From: Caenicola sp034331105
GTDB lineage: Bacteria > Synergistota > Synergistia > Synergistales > Synergistaceae
DNA: 64,000 nucleotides
Assembly (NCBI GenBank): GCA_034331105.1
Contig: JAXQGB010000012.1
Span: 248,001 to 312,000, forward strand
Reading direction: 5' to 3'
Shown here one piece after another: positions 8,051-16,670 of this stretch. The position numbers were made by a program, and so were the translations under genes. The notes beneath the pieces are model-generated. The model saw only the letters and a list, made by a program, of their open reading frames with translations. It was not told the origin of the DNA and made no database searches. Each line of letters begins with the position of its first letter. Position 1 is the first letter of the stretch.

Positions 8051-9110
8051 CGACTATTTCAACTCTCCCTGAATCCACGCCATAAATCCTGCCTGGAAAA
8101 CTTTCGGTAAAGGGCTCGGCTGTAGAGGCAAAAACCTGTGTTTTTCTCTCCAAGAGAGCGCAGAAGAGGATGTTTCTACCCTCTGAGTCCAGTTCAGCGG
8201 TTATCTCGTCAAGAAGAAGGACAGGGTTTTTACCAAGTTTTCTCTTTACTCCTTCTGCAGCGGCAAGTATCAATGCTACAGCAACACGGCGCCTGAATCC
8301 CCTGCTAAGCGAAAGGGCTGCGGGACTCCCGTTTGTAGTAATAAGCATGTCGTCTCTGTGCGGTCCTACCACCGGGACTTTCAGGACCTCTTCCCTGGTC
8401 TTATTTATTTTAAGCGAATATCTGAAATCATCTTCAGGAAGCGGCAGAGAACCTGCCCCTCCCCTTAAAAGGCTTATCTCGGTCGGATGGGGAAGGAGAC
8501 CGCACATATCTTTCATCGATCCCGATATCATTACAAGAGCCTCTTCTCTCATCTTCCAGATCCACGATGCAAGCGGAAGAAGGGCTCTGTCAATAAGATC
8601 TGTCCTGCCTCCGTTTCGGAGGATCGCAGTTTTCTGCTTTATGCCCCGCCTGTAATCTTGGAGCCTCGTGGCATATACCGGCACGATCAGCGTAAGCACC
8701 ATGTCCATCAACCTCCTTCTGAAGGCGGCTGATCCTTCTATTATCGACATGTCGTTGGGAAGGAATGAAAGGACTGGTATTTTCCACCTTAAGTCTGTTG
8801 CTGTTATCGTTTCTTCCTCTGTTTTGATAGTATATCTTGATGAAATTTTAACCTTTATTATCTCTCCGTTTTCATCGTCAAGCTGACCTGTAAGCTGTAT
8901 CTCTGAAGTTCCGCTGTTCCAGGTCGGGAGTGATGAAGATCTTGTTCCTCGCTCAAGTGGCCCCCATCCGGAAACTATGTTTATTCCCTCAAGGATGTTT
9001 GTCTTGCCTGAACCGTTTGGACCGGTAAGTAAATTTAACCCCGGGGACCATTTTATCTCCCGGGGTTCAATATTTCTGAAATTGTTGAAACGTACCCTGC
9101 TATATCCCAT
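8040..9110 (-). CDS. recF: DNA replication and repair protein RecF
   Basis: An SMC-like ATPase that helps load RecA at gapped DNA. The Walker A motif reads GPNGSGKTN near residue 31, and the C-terminal signature region includes LLLDEITAELD with SLSRGFRRR ahead of it. I prefer the ATG at 9108-9110 (MGYSRVRFNNFRN), which matches where RecF proteins normally begin. A GTG eight codons earlier is also possible. Neither has a strong ribosome site, and the gene overlaps the end of dnaN, so it is probably translated by coupling. It is near the usual RecF length. Confidence 0.93.
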   Translation of the reverse strand: MGYSRVRFNNFRNIEPREIKWSPGLNLLTGPNGSGKTNILEGINIVSGWGPLERGTRSSSLPTWNSGTSEIQLTGQLDDENGEIIKVKISSRYTIKTEEETITATDLRWKIPVLSFLPNDMSIIEGSAAFRRRLMDMVLTLIVPVYATRLQDYRRGIKQKTAILRNGGRTDLIDRALLPLASWIWKMREEALVMISGSMKDMCGLLPHPTEISLLRGGAGSLPLPEDDFRYSLKINKTREEVLKVPVVGPHRDDMLITTNGSPAALSLSRGFRRRVAVALILAAAEGVKRKLGKNPVLLLDEITAELDSEGRNILFCALLERKTQVFASTAEPFTESFPGRIYGVDSGRVEIVDEN

Positions 9111-10266
9111 CTCCGGAATCCGGTTCAGTTTCACCTAAGTTGAGTTCTTCTTCTGTAAGGTTGATGGGTGCTATAAGACAGATGAATTTTTCTCCGTCTG
9201 ACCTTCTGACTACCATATGTCCTGACGATCCGTTGAAAGAAAGCCTTACGTGGGGCTCTCGCAGGACTTTAAGTGATTCCATGAAGAACTTTGAATTTAC
9301 TGCTATTTTAAGGTCATCGCCGGAGACCTCTGCAAATATCTCTTCTTTTGCATTCCCAAAATCAGGGGCCCTTCCTCTCATTACAAACCTGTTTTCCTTG
9401 GCTATATCAAGGATGACCATTCTGTTGTAATCCTTTACGATTACATCTACCCTTTCTAGGGCGGATATCAAAGTTCCTCTGTCGAGAACAACCGTTGTCG
9501 AATGTGTTTTGGGAAGTATCTTTTCATAGGCTGGAAAATGAGACTCTACTCTCCTTACTGTAAATTCAACATTATCTGCCTTAAAATAGAATTGTGCGTC
9601 GTCATACAATATCTCCACGGGGTACTCCGGATTAAGCGAAGCCAATATTCTCTGTATCTCTTTTATTCCCTTCATTGGCAGGAGTGCACTTTCTGAATCA
9701 ACACTTTCGCTTACAGCAGCTCCGGATAGAGCAAGCCTTCTTGTATCCGTTGAAACTATGTTCAATATACCGTTAGATATTTGAAAATTTGCTGAAGAAA
9801 GATAAAGTGGAAATTCCTCTCCTGAAGATGCGGCAAGCGTTCCCTCTTCAATTACCTCTGCAAGTTCTCCTACCGTGAGTCTGCAAAAAAGCTTTGCATC
9901 TGCCGAAGTAGGAAGTGAAGGAAATTCTCTTACGGGATATGTGCTGAAATTATATTTGCTCTTTCCTGCTTTCAGAATTACCTTTCCGTCAGAAACTGTA
10001 AGATTGAATTCCTCTCCGGGTGCCTTTTTAAAGAGTTCACTGACAATTTTTACCGGAAATACTGCCTCTCCCGGTTCCAGGACGTTAATGCCTGAAGCTG
10101 TACATATTATTGATGTTCTTATATCTGTTGCCTGCAAAGTTACCTGGTCCTGCGAAGCTTTAACAAGGACAGAGGAAAGGATGCTCATTGAGCTGGAACT
10201 TGAAGTGCTTCTTTCAGCAAGCCCCCAGCTCTGGAGGAATAATTTTTTGTTTATCGAAAGTTTCAT
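9100..10266 (-). CDS. dnaN: DNA polymerase III beta subunit (sliding clamp)
   Basis: A 388-residue clamp protein. Its three repeats of the clamp fold encircle DNA and tether the polymerase. The N-terminus, the TDIRTSI block near residue 47, the STDTRRLAL block near residue 170 and a C-terminal ending rich in hydrophobic clamp residues (CLIAPINL) fit the family. The family usually ends near MPMRL, which is replaced here by a longer acidic tail. GGAGG is well placed before the ATG. It lies between dnaA and recF, the standard order. Confidence 0.95.
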   Translation of the reverse strand: MKLSINKKLFLQSWGLAERSTSSSSSMSILSSVLVKASQDQVTLQATDIRTSIICTASGINVLEPGEAVFPVKIVSELFKKAPGEEFNLTVSDGKVILKAGKSKYNFSTYPVREFPSLPTSADAKLFCRLTVGELAEVIEEGTLAASSGEEFPLYLSSANFQISNGILNIVSTDTRRLALSGAAVSESVDSESALLPMKGIKEIQRILASLNPEYPVEILYDDAQFYFKADNVEFTVRRVESHFPAYEKILPKTHSTTVVLDRGTLISALERVDVIVKDYNRMVILDIAKENRFVMRGRAPDFGNAKEEIFAEVSGDDLKIAVNSKFFMESLKVLREPHVRLSFNGSSGHMVVRRSDGEKFICLIAPINLTEEELNLGETEPDSGDGI

Positions 10267-10493
10267 AAGGATGACCTCCTGCTCTTATCTGTATATAATC
10301 AAAAATAAGTAATAGGCGTAGTAGGGGCTGTGGATTTGTTGAAAACACGTAAAAACACTTATGGATACTGGGATTACCATGTGAATAAAAACAGAAACAG
10401 AAACATTATTAATCCACAGAAATCACAAAATTCAAGAAAAAAATTGAAAAATATTTTTACACACAAAAATATACACGAAAAAAACCAGAGAAT
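10267..10493. promoter_or_regulatory. dnaA-dnaN intergenic region with DnaA boxes
   Basis: This 227-base gap is very AT-rich. It holds a one-mismatch DnaA box at 10410-10418 (TAATCCACA) and a weaker one at 10329-10337. A perfect box, TTATCCACA, lies just inside the end of dnaA at 10513-10521. The region also holds the dnaN promoter. Together with the upstream cluster it could form the second half of a split origin. Confidence 0.6.
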
Positions 10494-11837
10494 CTACAGC
10501 TTGCTTACAATATTATCCACAAAAGAACGGACCCGCAGATCATTTTTAAGAAGCTCTTCAACTTTTTTACAGGCATGGATGACTGTAGTGTGGTCTTTTT
10601 TGTTGAACGCATATCCTATCTGCTGCAGGCTTTCGCCTGTCCGGTTTCTTGCAAGGTACATAGCTACTTGTCTTGCAAGAGCAAGGTCTGCAGTTCTTTT
10701 TGGAGATATCAGATCCTCTGTTGAGATACCGAATGTCTCCGCAACAAGCTGCTGGATAAGCCCGATATTTACTGGACCAGAACGCGTATCGTGAAGCAGG
10801 TCTTTGAGCCATACAGAAACATTTTCCATTGTCATTGGATCTGAGTTGAATTCAGAACATGCAACGATCCTGTTAAGGGCCCCTTCAAGTTCTCTGATGT
10901 TGCTGGGGATGTTTTGCGCTATAAAAAGAATGATGTCGTCAGGAATTTCATAATTCTTTATCTCAGCTTTTTTTTGCAGGATAGCAACGCGTGTCTCAAG
11001 ATCAGGCGGCTGAATGTCAGTCACGAGTCCCCATTCAAAACGGGAAACAAGTCTGTCCTCGACCCCCTGAATATCTCTGGGAGGCCGGTCTGAACTGATA
11101 ATTACCTGTTTCTTTGAATTGTGGAGCGCGTTAAAGGTGTGGAATACCTCTTCCTGGGTCTGTTCTTTCCCTGCAATAAACTGGATATCGTCTATCATGA
11201 GAACGTCCAGCTCTCTGTAACGGGACCTGAATTCATTATTTGTATTATTTCTTATAGAGGTTATCAGATCGTTCGTAAATTTTTCTGCGCTTACATAAAG
11301 GACCTTTGTGTTTGACTGTGTCTTTTCAATGTGGTGTCCTATAGCGTGCATTAAATGTGTCTTTCCGAGCCCTACTTTTCCCCAAATGAAAAGAGGATTA
11401 TATGCAACACCCGGAGATTCTGCTACGGCCAGACATGCTGCGTGAGGAAGCCTGTTTGATTTTCCGACTACGAAAGAAGAAAAAACATAATTGGGATTGA
11501 GTCCGTTCCTGCTTAAAGAAAGTTTTGCCGGGGAAGCAGCGGCTACCGCCCTTCCTGCAGCCCCTACATCCTCTTTTATCTCCTGGCTGACCTCTATCTC
11601 GATGCTTGTACCGAACCCTGTCTCGACCAAAAGGTCATTCATTTTATTAAGAAAACGGGATTTTATCTGCTCCTTGGCAAAAGGTGTAGGCACATCAAGA
11701 ACAAAAACGCCATCTTTCATAGAAACAGGAAGGCAGGTATCCAGATAGGTCCTAATAGCGCTGTCAGAGTTGGAAATTACTTCAACACAGTGAGTTTTGA
11801 ATTCATTCCATAATATATCTAAATCTTTGGCCATCAT
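10494..11837 (-). CDS. dnaA: Chromosomal replication initiator DnaA
   Basis: A 447-residue AAA+ initiator that binds DnaA boxes and melts the origin. Domain I is at about residues 1-85 (LWNEFKTHC). Domain III carries Walker A GKVGLGKTH near residue 155 and Walker B VLMIDDIQF. Domain IV holds the DNA-binding helix with NKKDHTTVIHACKK near residue 425. Two adjacent ATG codons are possible starts, with GGGGTG just upstream. The gene is flanked on both sides by DnaA boxes, so it is probably autoregulated. Confidence 0.97.
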   Translation of the reverse strand: MMAKDLDILWNEFKTHCVEVISNSDSAIRTYLDTCLPVSMKDGVFVLDVPTPFAKEQIKSRFLNKMNDLLVETGFGTSIEIEVSQEIKEDVGAAGRAVAAASPAKLSLSRNGLNPNYVFSSFVVGKSNRLPHAACLAVAESPGVAYNPLFIWGKVGLGKTHLMHAIGHHIEKTQSNTKVLYVSAEKFTNDLITSIRNNTNNEFRSRYRELDVLMIDDIQFIAGKEQTQEEVFHTFNALHNSKKQVIISSDRPPRDIQGVEDRLVSRFEWGLVTDIQPPDLETRVAILQKKAEIKNYEIPDDIILFIAQNIPSNIRELEGALNRIVACSEFNSDPMTMENVSVWLKDLLHDTRSGPVNIGLIQQLVAETFGISTEDLISPKRTADLALARQVAMYLARNRTGESLQQIGYAFNKKDHTTVIHACKKVEELLKNDLRVRSFVDNIVSKL

Positions 11838-12583
11838 TTTTCACCCCAGGGGACAGATAGTAACGAAGAAAGTCTGTCCGAACAATTGTATCATGAAGAA
11901 CTCTTTGTGAGAAAAAACAAAAAATACAAATTAAATCCACAGCATGTATCCACATGTCCACAAACTTGTTCCGTGTTTGTGTGGATGATGTGAAAGTACA
12001 GAACAAAAGCGCAAGCGTAAAATATAACAAAGTCAAGGAAATTAGACCATTGATGACCATGCTGTTTTTACAGCAGTGGATAACCTTTACCCAAGGTTCG
12101 CTTTTTGTGGATATGATGATACTAATGAGTAAACAAACGCACTTTTAGAGAACAGGATCTTGGTGATTTCAAGATTGTGATTTTTTTGAATAACCGCAGA
12201 GTGAGCGAAAAAGCTAAGGAATTTCTATGCTTATCCACAGCATGTGGATGGAAAATGTGTGTATGTAACCTAAAATTCAGAAAATAATAACTTGCATCAA
12301 GAAAAAGAGAATTCATTATATTAAAGAGAAACAAGTTCTGTTTTCATTCTTTTGGCATGCTCTATTAAAGAACAGCCGCGGTTCGTGTGTCTAATGGGTG
12401 TTGAAGATGGGCCCGATGAATTATCTGTCAGAGTTAGGGTGCCGATCCTAACGGATAAAATACTGTTAATTGTGTGTCTGACATTAGACTTTTTCTGACT
12501 ATCAATATAAAAAATATATGCCCTGCCTCACTGCCGGCAGAGCATTGTTTTGGGTATCATATATTAAGAGCATTTTGGTTAAA
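11838..12583. other. Probable replication origin (oriC) upstream of dnaA
   Basis: A 746-base AT-rich gene-free stretch. DnaA-box matches: 12231-12239 TTATCCACA (perfect), 11946-11954 GTATCCACA, 11980-11988 TGTGGATGA, 12075-12083 AGTGGATAA and 12106-12114 TGTGGATAT (one mismatch each), plus weaker ones at 11933, 11954 and 12243. The box at 12231 and its mirror at 12243 make a 17-base dyad. A-rich tracts beside dnaA (11900-11935) could be the melting element. The dnaA promoter must lie here too; TTGTTC and TACTAT with a 17-base gap on the minus strand near 11850-11885 are candidates. No convincing gene is seen. Confidence 0.8.
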
Positions 12584-13312
12584 TTACTGAAGCGTTTTCC
12601 ACTTCCAGGTATCTCCGCCTTTAAATTCTTTCGGCTCCCCTGTCATGATGGCCGCTTTTTCTGTCATGGTGATCTTTTCAAATGTAACAGGGAAAGGGAT
12701 ATCTTTAAATTCAAGCAAAGGATTTAATTTTGACAGTATCATATTGGTAAGTACCTCAGGTTGGCTCATTCCCTCAACTTTTATGACCGTGTTCTCCAGA
12801 TAGACCCCGTCATTACGAAGACCCAGGACCCCTTTTGCGGATATGGGAAGTTCAATGTCTATGATGATCCGAGTCCTGAATTTTCCTGATGCGGTAAAGC
12901 CCTCCTTTTTAAAGTCGAACTGCAGATCAGAGAAGCCTTCAGGATTTTCGTTTTTGTTGAAATAATCATTGACATCCTTTTCAGCAAGAACAACCTCGCC
13001 CTTTGAGCTTTTTATCATTTGAGCGAGGTACGATTCGCTGTCCGTTGATCCATCCGGAGCGGAGACGTCCTGCAGGATCGCAAGCAGCTTCATTTTCTCT
13101 ATCCTTATACCGTCTATTGTTCCTCCGTTGATCTCTATCCACGCTGTCCGGCCTTTAACTGTCACTGCTGCTGATTCAGGACGGAATTCAGCTGCGATGT
13201 TTTTTCCTATGGTTTCCGGAAGGGAATTCTGCAGCGCTGCATCAGCAGACAGGCTCACGGTACAGGAAGTAAACAGGAAAAGAAGGATTAAAAACAAATA
13301 TTTTTTCATCAA
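12584..13312 (-). CDS. Exported LmeA-like (DUF2993) lipid-binding protein
   Basis: A 242-residue exported protein. An N-terminal hydrophobic signal (residues 4-16) is followed by TSC, a weak lipobox, or by a plain cleavage site after SADA. The body resembles the DUF2993 / LmeA family, whose members bind phospholipid and belong to the tubular lipid-binding superfamily. Supporting blocks are the long beta-rich segments, GKFRTRIIIDIELPISAKGVL near residue 150 and ILSKLNPLLEFKDIPFPVTFEKI near the C-terminus. A role in the envelope or in lipid transfer is inferred. It stands alone beside the origin. Confidence 0.6.
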   Translation of the reverse strand: MMKKYLFLILLFLFTSCTVSLSADAALQNSLPETIGKNIAAEFRPESAAVTVKGRTAWIEINGGTIDGIRIEKMKLLAILQDVSAPDGSTDSESYLAQMIKSSKGEVVLAEKDVNDYFNKNENPEGFSDLQFDFKKEGFTASGKFRTRIIIDIELPISAKGVLGLRNDGVYLENTVIKVEGMSQPEVLTNMILSKLNPLLEFKDIPFPVTFEKITMTEKAAIMTGEPKEFKGGDTWKWKTLQ

Positions 13313-13475
13313 AGATCCTCCAATGAATCATTTTTTTTAATTTTAGCCCTCTTTTCAAAATTTACTACGCGATATCAATGATGTTTTCATTTTCATTTCT
13401 TTCAACTATCATTAATGGAAGCGATAATTTCAGCAAAATGAACCGACAAGCCAATTGTCGATCGAGAGGCCTTCA

Positions 13476-14009
13476 ATGACGATAGTTCAGCTCTTTTTTT
13501 TCTTCTTTAGGATAAGCGCTGTCACATTCGGTGGCGGAATAGTGATCCTGGGAATGGTAAAACTTGGCATAGCCGACAGACAGGATATCTCAGAAGGAGA
13601 ATTTTCTGATATGCTAAGTCTCGCCGCATCAGTCCCGGGACCGCTTGCTGTTTCTATCGCATGGCTCCTCGGAAGACATTACCGGGGGCTTAAAGGCAGC
13701 ATGGCTGCTGTTGCGGGAGCAGTCCTTCCTCCTTTTCTGATAATTCTGGCCCTCTCTCCTATTATTCTTAAATATTCAGGGACCCCGGAGGTACAGGGTT
13801 TTTTTAAAGGTGTCCTGGCCGGTACGGGAGCCATCATTACAATGGTCGTATTTGACAATGTCAGATCAACGCTCTCATGCGGATGGTGGAATATCGTCCC
13901 CTTTGTCATTGTCATCGCATTGATAGGAGTATTTGGGATAAACCCTCTGCTTTCCATGCTCGCGGCATTTTTAGTCCAGCTGATAAGGGAAAGGCTGGCA
14001 GTACGATGA
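13476..14009 (+). CDS. Short-chain chromate transporter (CHR) subunit, first of pair
   Basis: A 177-residue membrane protein with about five or six hydrophobic segments. FGGGIVILGMVK near residue 18 and VPGPLAVSIAW near residue 53 are the CHR family motifs. Short CHR proteins come as adjacent pairs that make one functional carrier, so this is not a broken long gene. Family members export chromate, but in anaerobes the natural substrate may be another anion. I chose the ATG at 13476, which has GAGAGG upstream, over an in-frame TTG seven codons earlier. The stop overlaps the next start (ATGA). Confidence 0.85.
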   Translation: MTIVQLFFFFFRISAVTFGGGIVILGMVKLGIADRQDISEGEFSDMLSLAASVPGPLAVSIAWLLGRHYRGLKGSMAAVAGAVLPPFLIILALSPIILKYSGTPEVQGFFKGVLAGTGAIITMVVFDNVRSTLSCGWWNIVPFVIVIALIGVFGINPLLSMLAAFLVQLIRERLAVR

Positions 14010-14539
14010 AGGTACTTCTGGAACTTGCCTTTTCTTTTGCACAGATAGCTGCGGGGGCTTTTGGAGGTGGACTTTCGACACTTCCTCTCATTGAGTATCA
14101 GCTTGTCAAGGCTACCGGCTGGTTGACAACATCCCAGTTCGGCCAGGTCCTGGCCCTTTCCCAGGTAACTCCGGGACCTATTGCTATAAACGCGGCTACT
14201 TTCGTTGGTTTTCAGCAGGCCGGCATCCCCGGGTCAATTGTTTCTACTTTATCGATCGTTATAGTACCTGTTTTGATTTTATGTGCCATATCTTGTATTT
14301 TAAAAAAATTAGATGCAGAAAAAAGCAGAAAATTCAAAGAAATGCTGCGCCCTATTGTTGCCGGTCTGCTTACGCTTTCCCTAGTACCTCCACTTACAGT
14401 AACTGCAAAAAATGGTGTTTTGGCGATGGCAATGCTGATCGTAGGCATTTTGCTCATCCGTTCATTCAAATTTTTTAAAAATTATCCTCCCGTACTGCTT
14501 GTTATTTACGGTATAATTGGTGCGGTCATTTTTTCCTGA
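14006..14539 (+). CDS. Short-chain chromate transporter (CHR) subunit, second of pair
   Basis: A 177-residue partner of the preceding protein. GAFGGGLSTLPLIEYQ near residue 17 and VTPGPIAINAATFVG near residue 55 repeat the CHR motifs, with about five hydrophobic segments. It starts at 14006 inside the stop of the first subunit (ATGA overlap), which shows translational coupling. The two halves probably insert in opposite orientation, as known for short-chain CHR pairs. Substrate unknown. Confidence 0.85.
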   Translation: MKVLLELAFSFAQIAAGAFGGGLSTLPLIEYQLVKATGWLTTSQFGQVLALSQVTPGPIAINAATFVGFQQAGIPGSIVSTLSIVIVPVLILCAISCILKKLDAEKSRKFKEMLRPIVAGLLTLSLVPPLTVTAKNGVLAMAMLIVGILLIRSFKFFKNYPPVLLVIYGIIGAVIFS

Positions 14540-14971
14540 AATATTATTACTGCATGACACAAGGCTAAAAATAGAGGAAATTAATATTAAATATAAAAAA
14601 CAAAGATAAATTATTTAGAAGGACTTTTTTCATTAAAATCTTATGATTATAATATGGACACAGAAATATCAGGCAACTTAAGAACACGGATACGAGATTG
14701 ACTAAAATGCTTCTTTGATGTAATTTGTTCCCGTGGTTCTCTCGTTTTTCAGTTAATTGTTCAAATGTTACTGAAGGGCGAATTTGAAATATTAGGTTTT
14801 GCAATATTGGGAATAATTCATAAAATTACAGTTATACTCTGTCATGCAGGAAAGGAGGGCTGTAAGGAAGAGCGATTTGTAGCAGCTTTTTTATTTAGCT
14901 CATGCATCTGCAGATAGTATTTAAAGTCATTATCCAATAACAAGAAATAGAGACTTGAAGGGAGAGTTTTT
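14540..14971. other. Intergenic region before the TRAP locus
   Basis: 432 AT-rich bases. Apart from the promoter candidate at 14799-14826 and purine-rich sequence near 14850, I see no hairpin, RNA or gene. A 79-codon minus-strand reading frame here has no ribosome site and looks like chance. Confidence 0.55.
14799..14826 (+). promoter_or_regulatory. Candidate promoter of the TRAP operon
   Basis: TTGCAA, a 16-base gap, then TAAAAT. It would give a leader of about 140 bases before the first dctP. By eye only. Confidence 0.4.
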
Positions 14972-15976
14972 TTGATGAAGAAATTTGCAGTTATCCTTGC
15001 AGTAATGTTTCTGTTCGTAGCAGCAGTAAGTCCGGCAACAGCAGCTCCTATCGTTTTCCGTTTCGCAGGTCAGTCACCGCCCGATCACATGGCGACCAAG
15101 ACCATGAACGACATGGCCAAGGAAATCGCTCAGAAGACCAGCGGCCGCGTTGAGGTCAAAGTCTATCCCGCCAACCAGCTCGGAAACTACTCACTTGTTA
15201 TGGAAGAGATGATCCGCGGAACAGTCGACATGTCCCTTATGTCGATCGCAAGCGAATTTGACCCCCGCCTCGAGCTCGTATACGTTAACGGATTTATCAG
15301 CGGCTACGAAGATGCGAAAAAGGTCTTTGTCCCCGGTGCATGGCTGCCCAACAAGCTGAATGAACTCAGCTCCGCCCTCGGAGTAAGGCTGATCGGATCT
15401 TACATTGAAGGAATGATCGGTATCGGATCAACAAAGCCCCTCAAAGAACCCCTCAACCCGAAGGTCGACAAGGGCGTTCTCACGAGAGTCCCAAACATGG
15501 ATGTCTATTCGCTCGGAGCGAAGGCAATGGGCTTCCGCGCGATCACCATTCCTTACTCAGATGTTTACCAGTCAATGCAGACCGGCGTATGCGACGCAGT
15601 TGACGGCTACCCTGTAGCAGCAGCATACACGATCCTCGGAGACGTACTCAAGTACTGGTACCACACCAACTACTCAATGGAATACCTTGCGATCATGGTC
15701 AGCGAAAAATCCTGGAAGAAGCTAACCCCTGCAGACCAGAAAGTCTTTCAGGATGTCGCAAAGAAATACACCCTTCTTTCTATAGACAATGCGAAGGCCG
15801 AAGACAACAAGTACATGGGCCTCATGGAGAAAAAGGGTATCAAAGTCTTCAAGTATACCGAAGCTGAACTCAAGCCGATCAAAGAAGCATGCATCACAAC
15901 ATGGACAGAGCTTGGCAAGCGCGGCATGACTGAAGAACTTATGAAGGAATTTGTAAAGAACCTCGGTAATTTGTAA
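14972..15976 (+). CDS. TRAP transporter solute-binding protein (DctP), copy 1
   Basis: A 334-residue periplasmic receptor for a TRAP carrier. A signal peptide at residues 1-24 ends in ATAAP. Family features are FAGQSPPDHMATKTM near residue 30, YPANQLGN near residue 66, and VLTRVPNMDVY near residue 172, whose arginine is the usual ligand-carboxylate contact. The hinge helix then follows. Genes for the small and large membrane subunits lie directly downstream. A close paralogue follows at 18903. The ligand is probably a carboxylate or amino acid but cannot be named. Confidence 0.93.
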   Translation: MMKKFAVILAVMFLFVAAVSPATAAPIVFRFAGQSPPDHMATKTMNDMAKEIAQKTSGRVEVKVYPANQLGNYSLVMEEMIRGTVDMSLMSIASEFDPRLELVYVNGFISGYEDAKKVFVPGAWLPNKLNELSSALGVRLIGSYIEGMIGIGSTKPLKEPLNPKVDKGVLTRVPNMDVYSLGAKAMGFRAITIPYSDVYQSMQTGVCDAVDGYPVAAAYTILGDVLKYWYHTNYSMEYLAIMVSEKSWKKLTPADQKVFQDVAKKYTLLSIDNAKAEDNKYMGLMEKKGIKVFKYTEAELKPIKEACITTWTELGKRGMTEELMKEFVKNLGNL

Positions 15977-16002
15977 TTAACCTCGGTAAATAATAATTAC
16001 CG
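15959..16002 (+). repeat. Short duplicated element over the dctP stop codon
   Basis: AACCTCGGTAA occurs at 15959-15969 and again at 15979-15989, so a 20-base unit straddling the stop codon appears partly duplicated. The second copy forms a hairpin with TTACCG at 15997-16002. Confidence 0.6.
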
Positions 16003-16019
16003 AAAACTAAAGCAGCATC

Positions 16020-16066
16020 CGGGAAGTCCTCGGGGGGGATATTCCTCCCCGGACCTTCCTTTTTTT
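16020..16066 (+). terminator. Terminator between dctP and dctQ
   Basis: GGAAGTCC (16022-16029) pairs with GGACCTTCC (16051-16059), with GGGG/CCCC inside, followed by about seven T. It ends just before the dctQ ribosome site, so it probably lets only part of the transcripts continue. That would give more binding protein than membrane subunits. Confidence 0.75.
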
Positions 16067-16082
16067 GAAAGGAGCCCCATTT

Positions 16083-16670
16083 ATGACACAGGCGCAGTGT
16101 AAGTTCATCGAAGAAACAGAATACGAAGCTCCAGTTTCAACTGTAAGATTAGCAACAAATCCTTTTGACAAGATCGTAACCAGAACTTTCGCAATAATTT
16201 GTTTTGTCATGGCCATAGTGCTTGCCGTAATTATCAGCGCGGCAACCGTTATGCGTTATGTACTTGAAATGGACCTTTACGGCTACGAGGAATGGATAAA
16301 GATATTCGCTTTCTGGCTATACTTCATGGGAGCGGGTTACGGAGCTTTTGCAGGATCGCATGTCTCCGCCGACCTTGTTCAGTCTTACGTTAAAGAAGGA
16401 TTTATCAAGCGGCTGCTGATCTTCACAAAAACAATAGTGACTTTGGGTGTCACCCTTCTTTTCACATGGTATGGATGGGACTTCTTCTATTTTGGTTTCG
16501 CTGGTCCTCTCGGTACCGGAGTTGCCATCCCAAAGACCGTTGCATGGAGGATCCCTCTGTGGACAGGCTACCTTCCGATCTTCATAGGCCTGCTTTTCAT
16601 GTCCTACTATTTTTTATGGGATATGATAAGAGCCGCAAAAGTGCTTTTTACGGGAGGTAAGACAGAATGA
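16083..16670 (+). CDS. TRAP transporter small membrane subunit (DctQ)
   Basis: A 195-residue protein with four membrane segments. The segments fall at about residues 38-60, 75-95, 115-140 and 160-182. The YEEWIKIFAFWLYFMGAGYG block near residue 67 is typical of DctQ. With DctM it forms the ion-driven membrane part of the TRAP carrier. I chose the ATG at 16083, because AAAGGAG lies eight bases upstream. Its last codons overlap dctM (ATGA). The leader holds a terminator. Confidence 0.9.
   Translation: MTQAQCKFIEETEYEAPVSTVRLATNPFDKIVTRTFAIICFVMAIVLAVIISAATVMRYVLEMDLYGYEEWIKIFAFWLYFMGAGYGAFAGSHVSADLVQSYVKEGFIKRLLIFTKTIVTLGVTLLFTWYGWDFFYFGFAGPLGTGVAIPKTVAWRIPLWTGYLPIFIGLLFMSYYFLWDMIRAAKVLFTGGKTE

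Noticed and set aside
11950..12340. Small genes in the oriC region
   Set aside because: Reading frames of 64-85 codons lie across DnaA boxes, lack ribosome sites and have AT-driven composition.
12432..12451. Hairpin GTTAGG/CCTAAC as a terminator
   Set aside because: The stem is short and no T run follows on either strand.
13476..14539. Frameshifted long chromate transporter
   Set aside because: Each half has complete CHR motifs and its own start with an ATGA overlap; paired short-chain CHR genes are normal.
14565..14804. 79-codon minus-strand gene
   Set aside because: No ribosome site, AT-rich, no family resemblance, and it covers the likely TRAP promoter.
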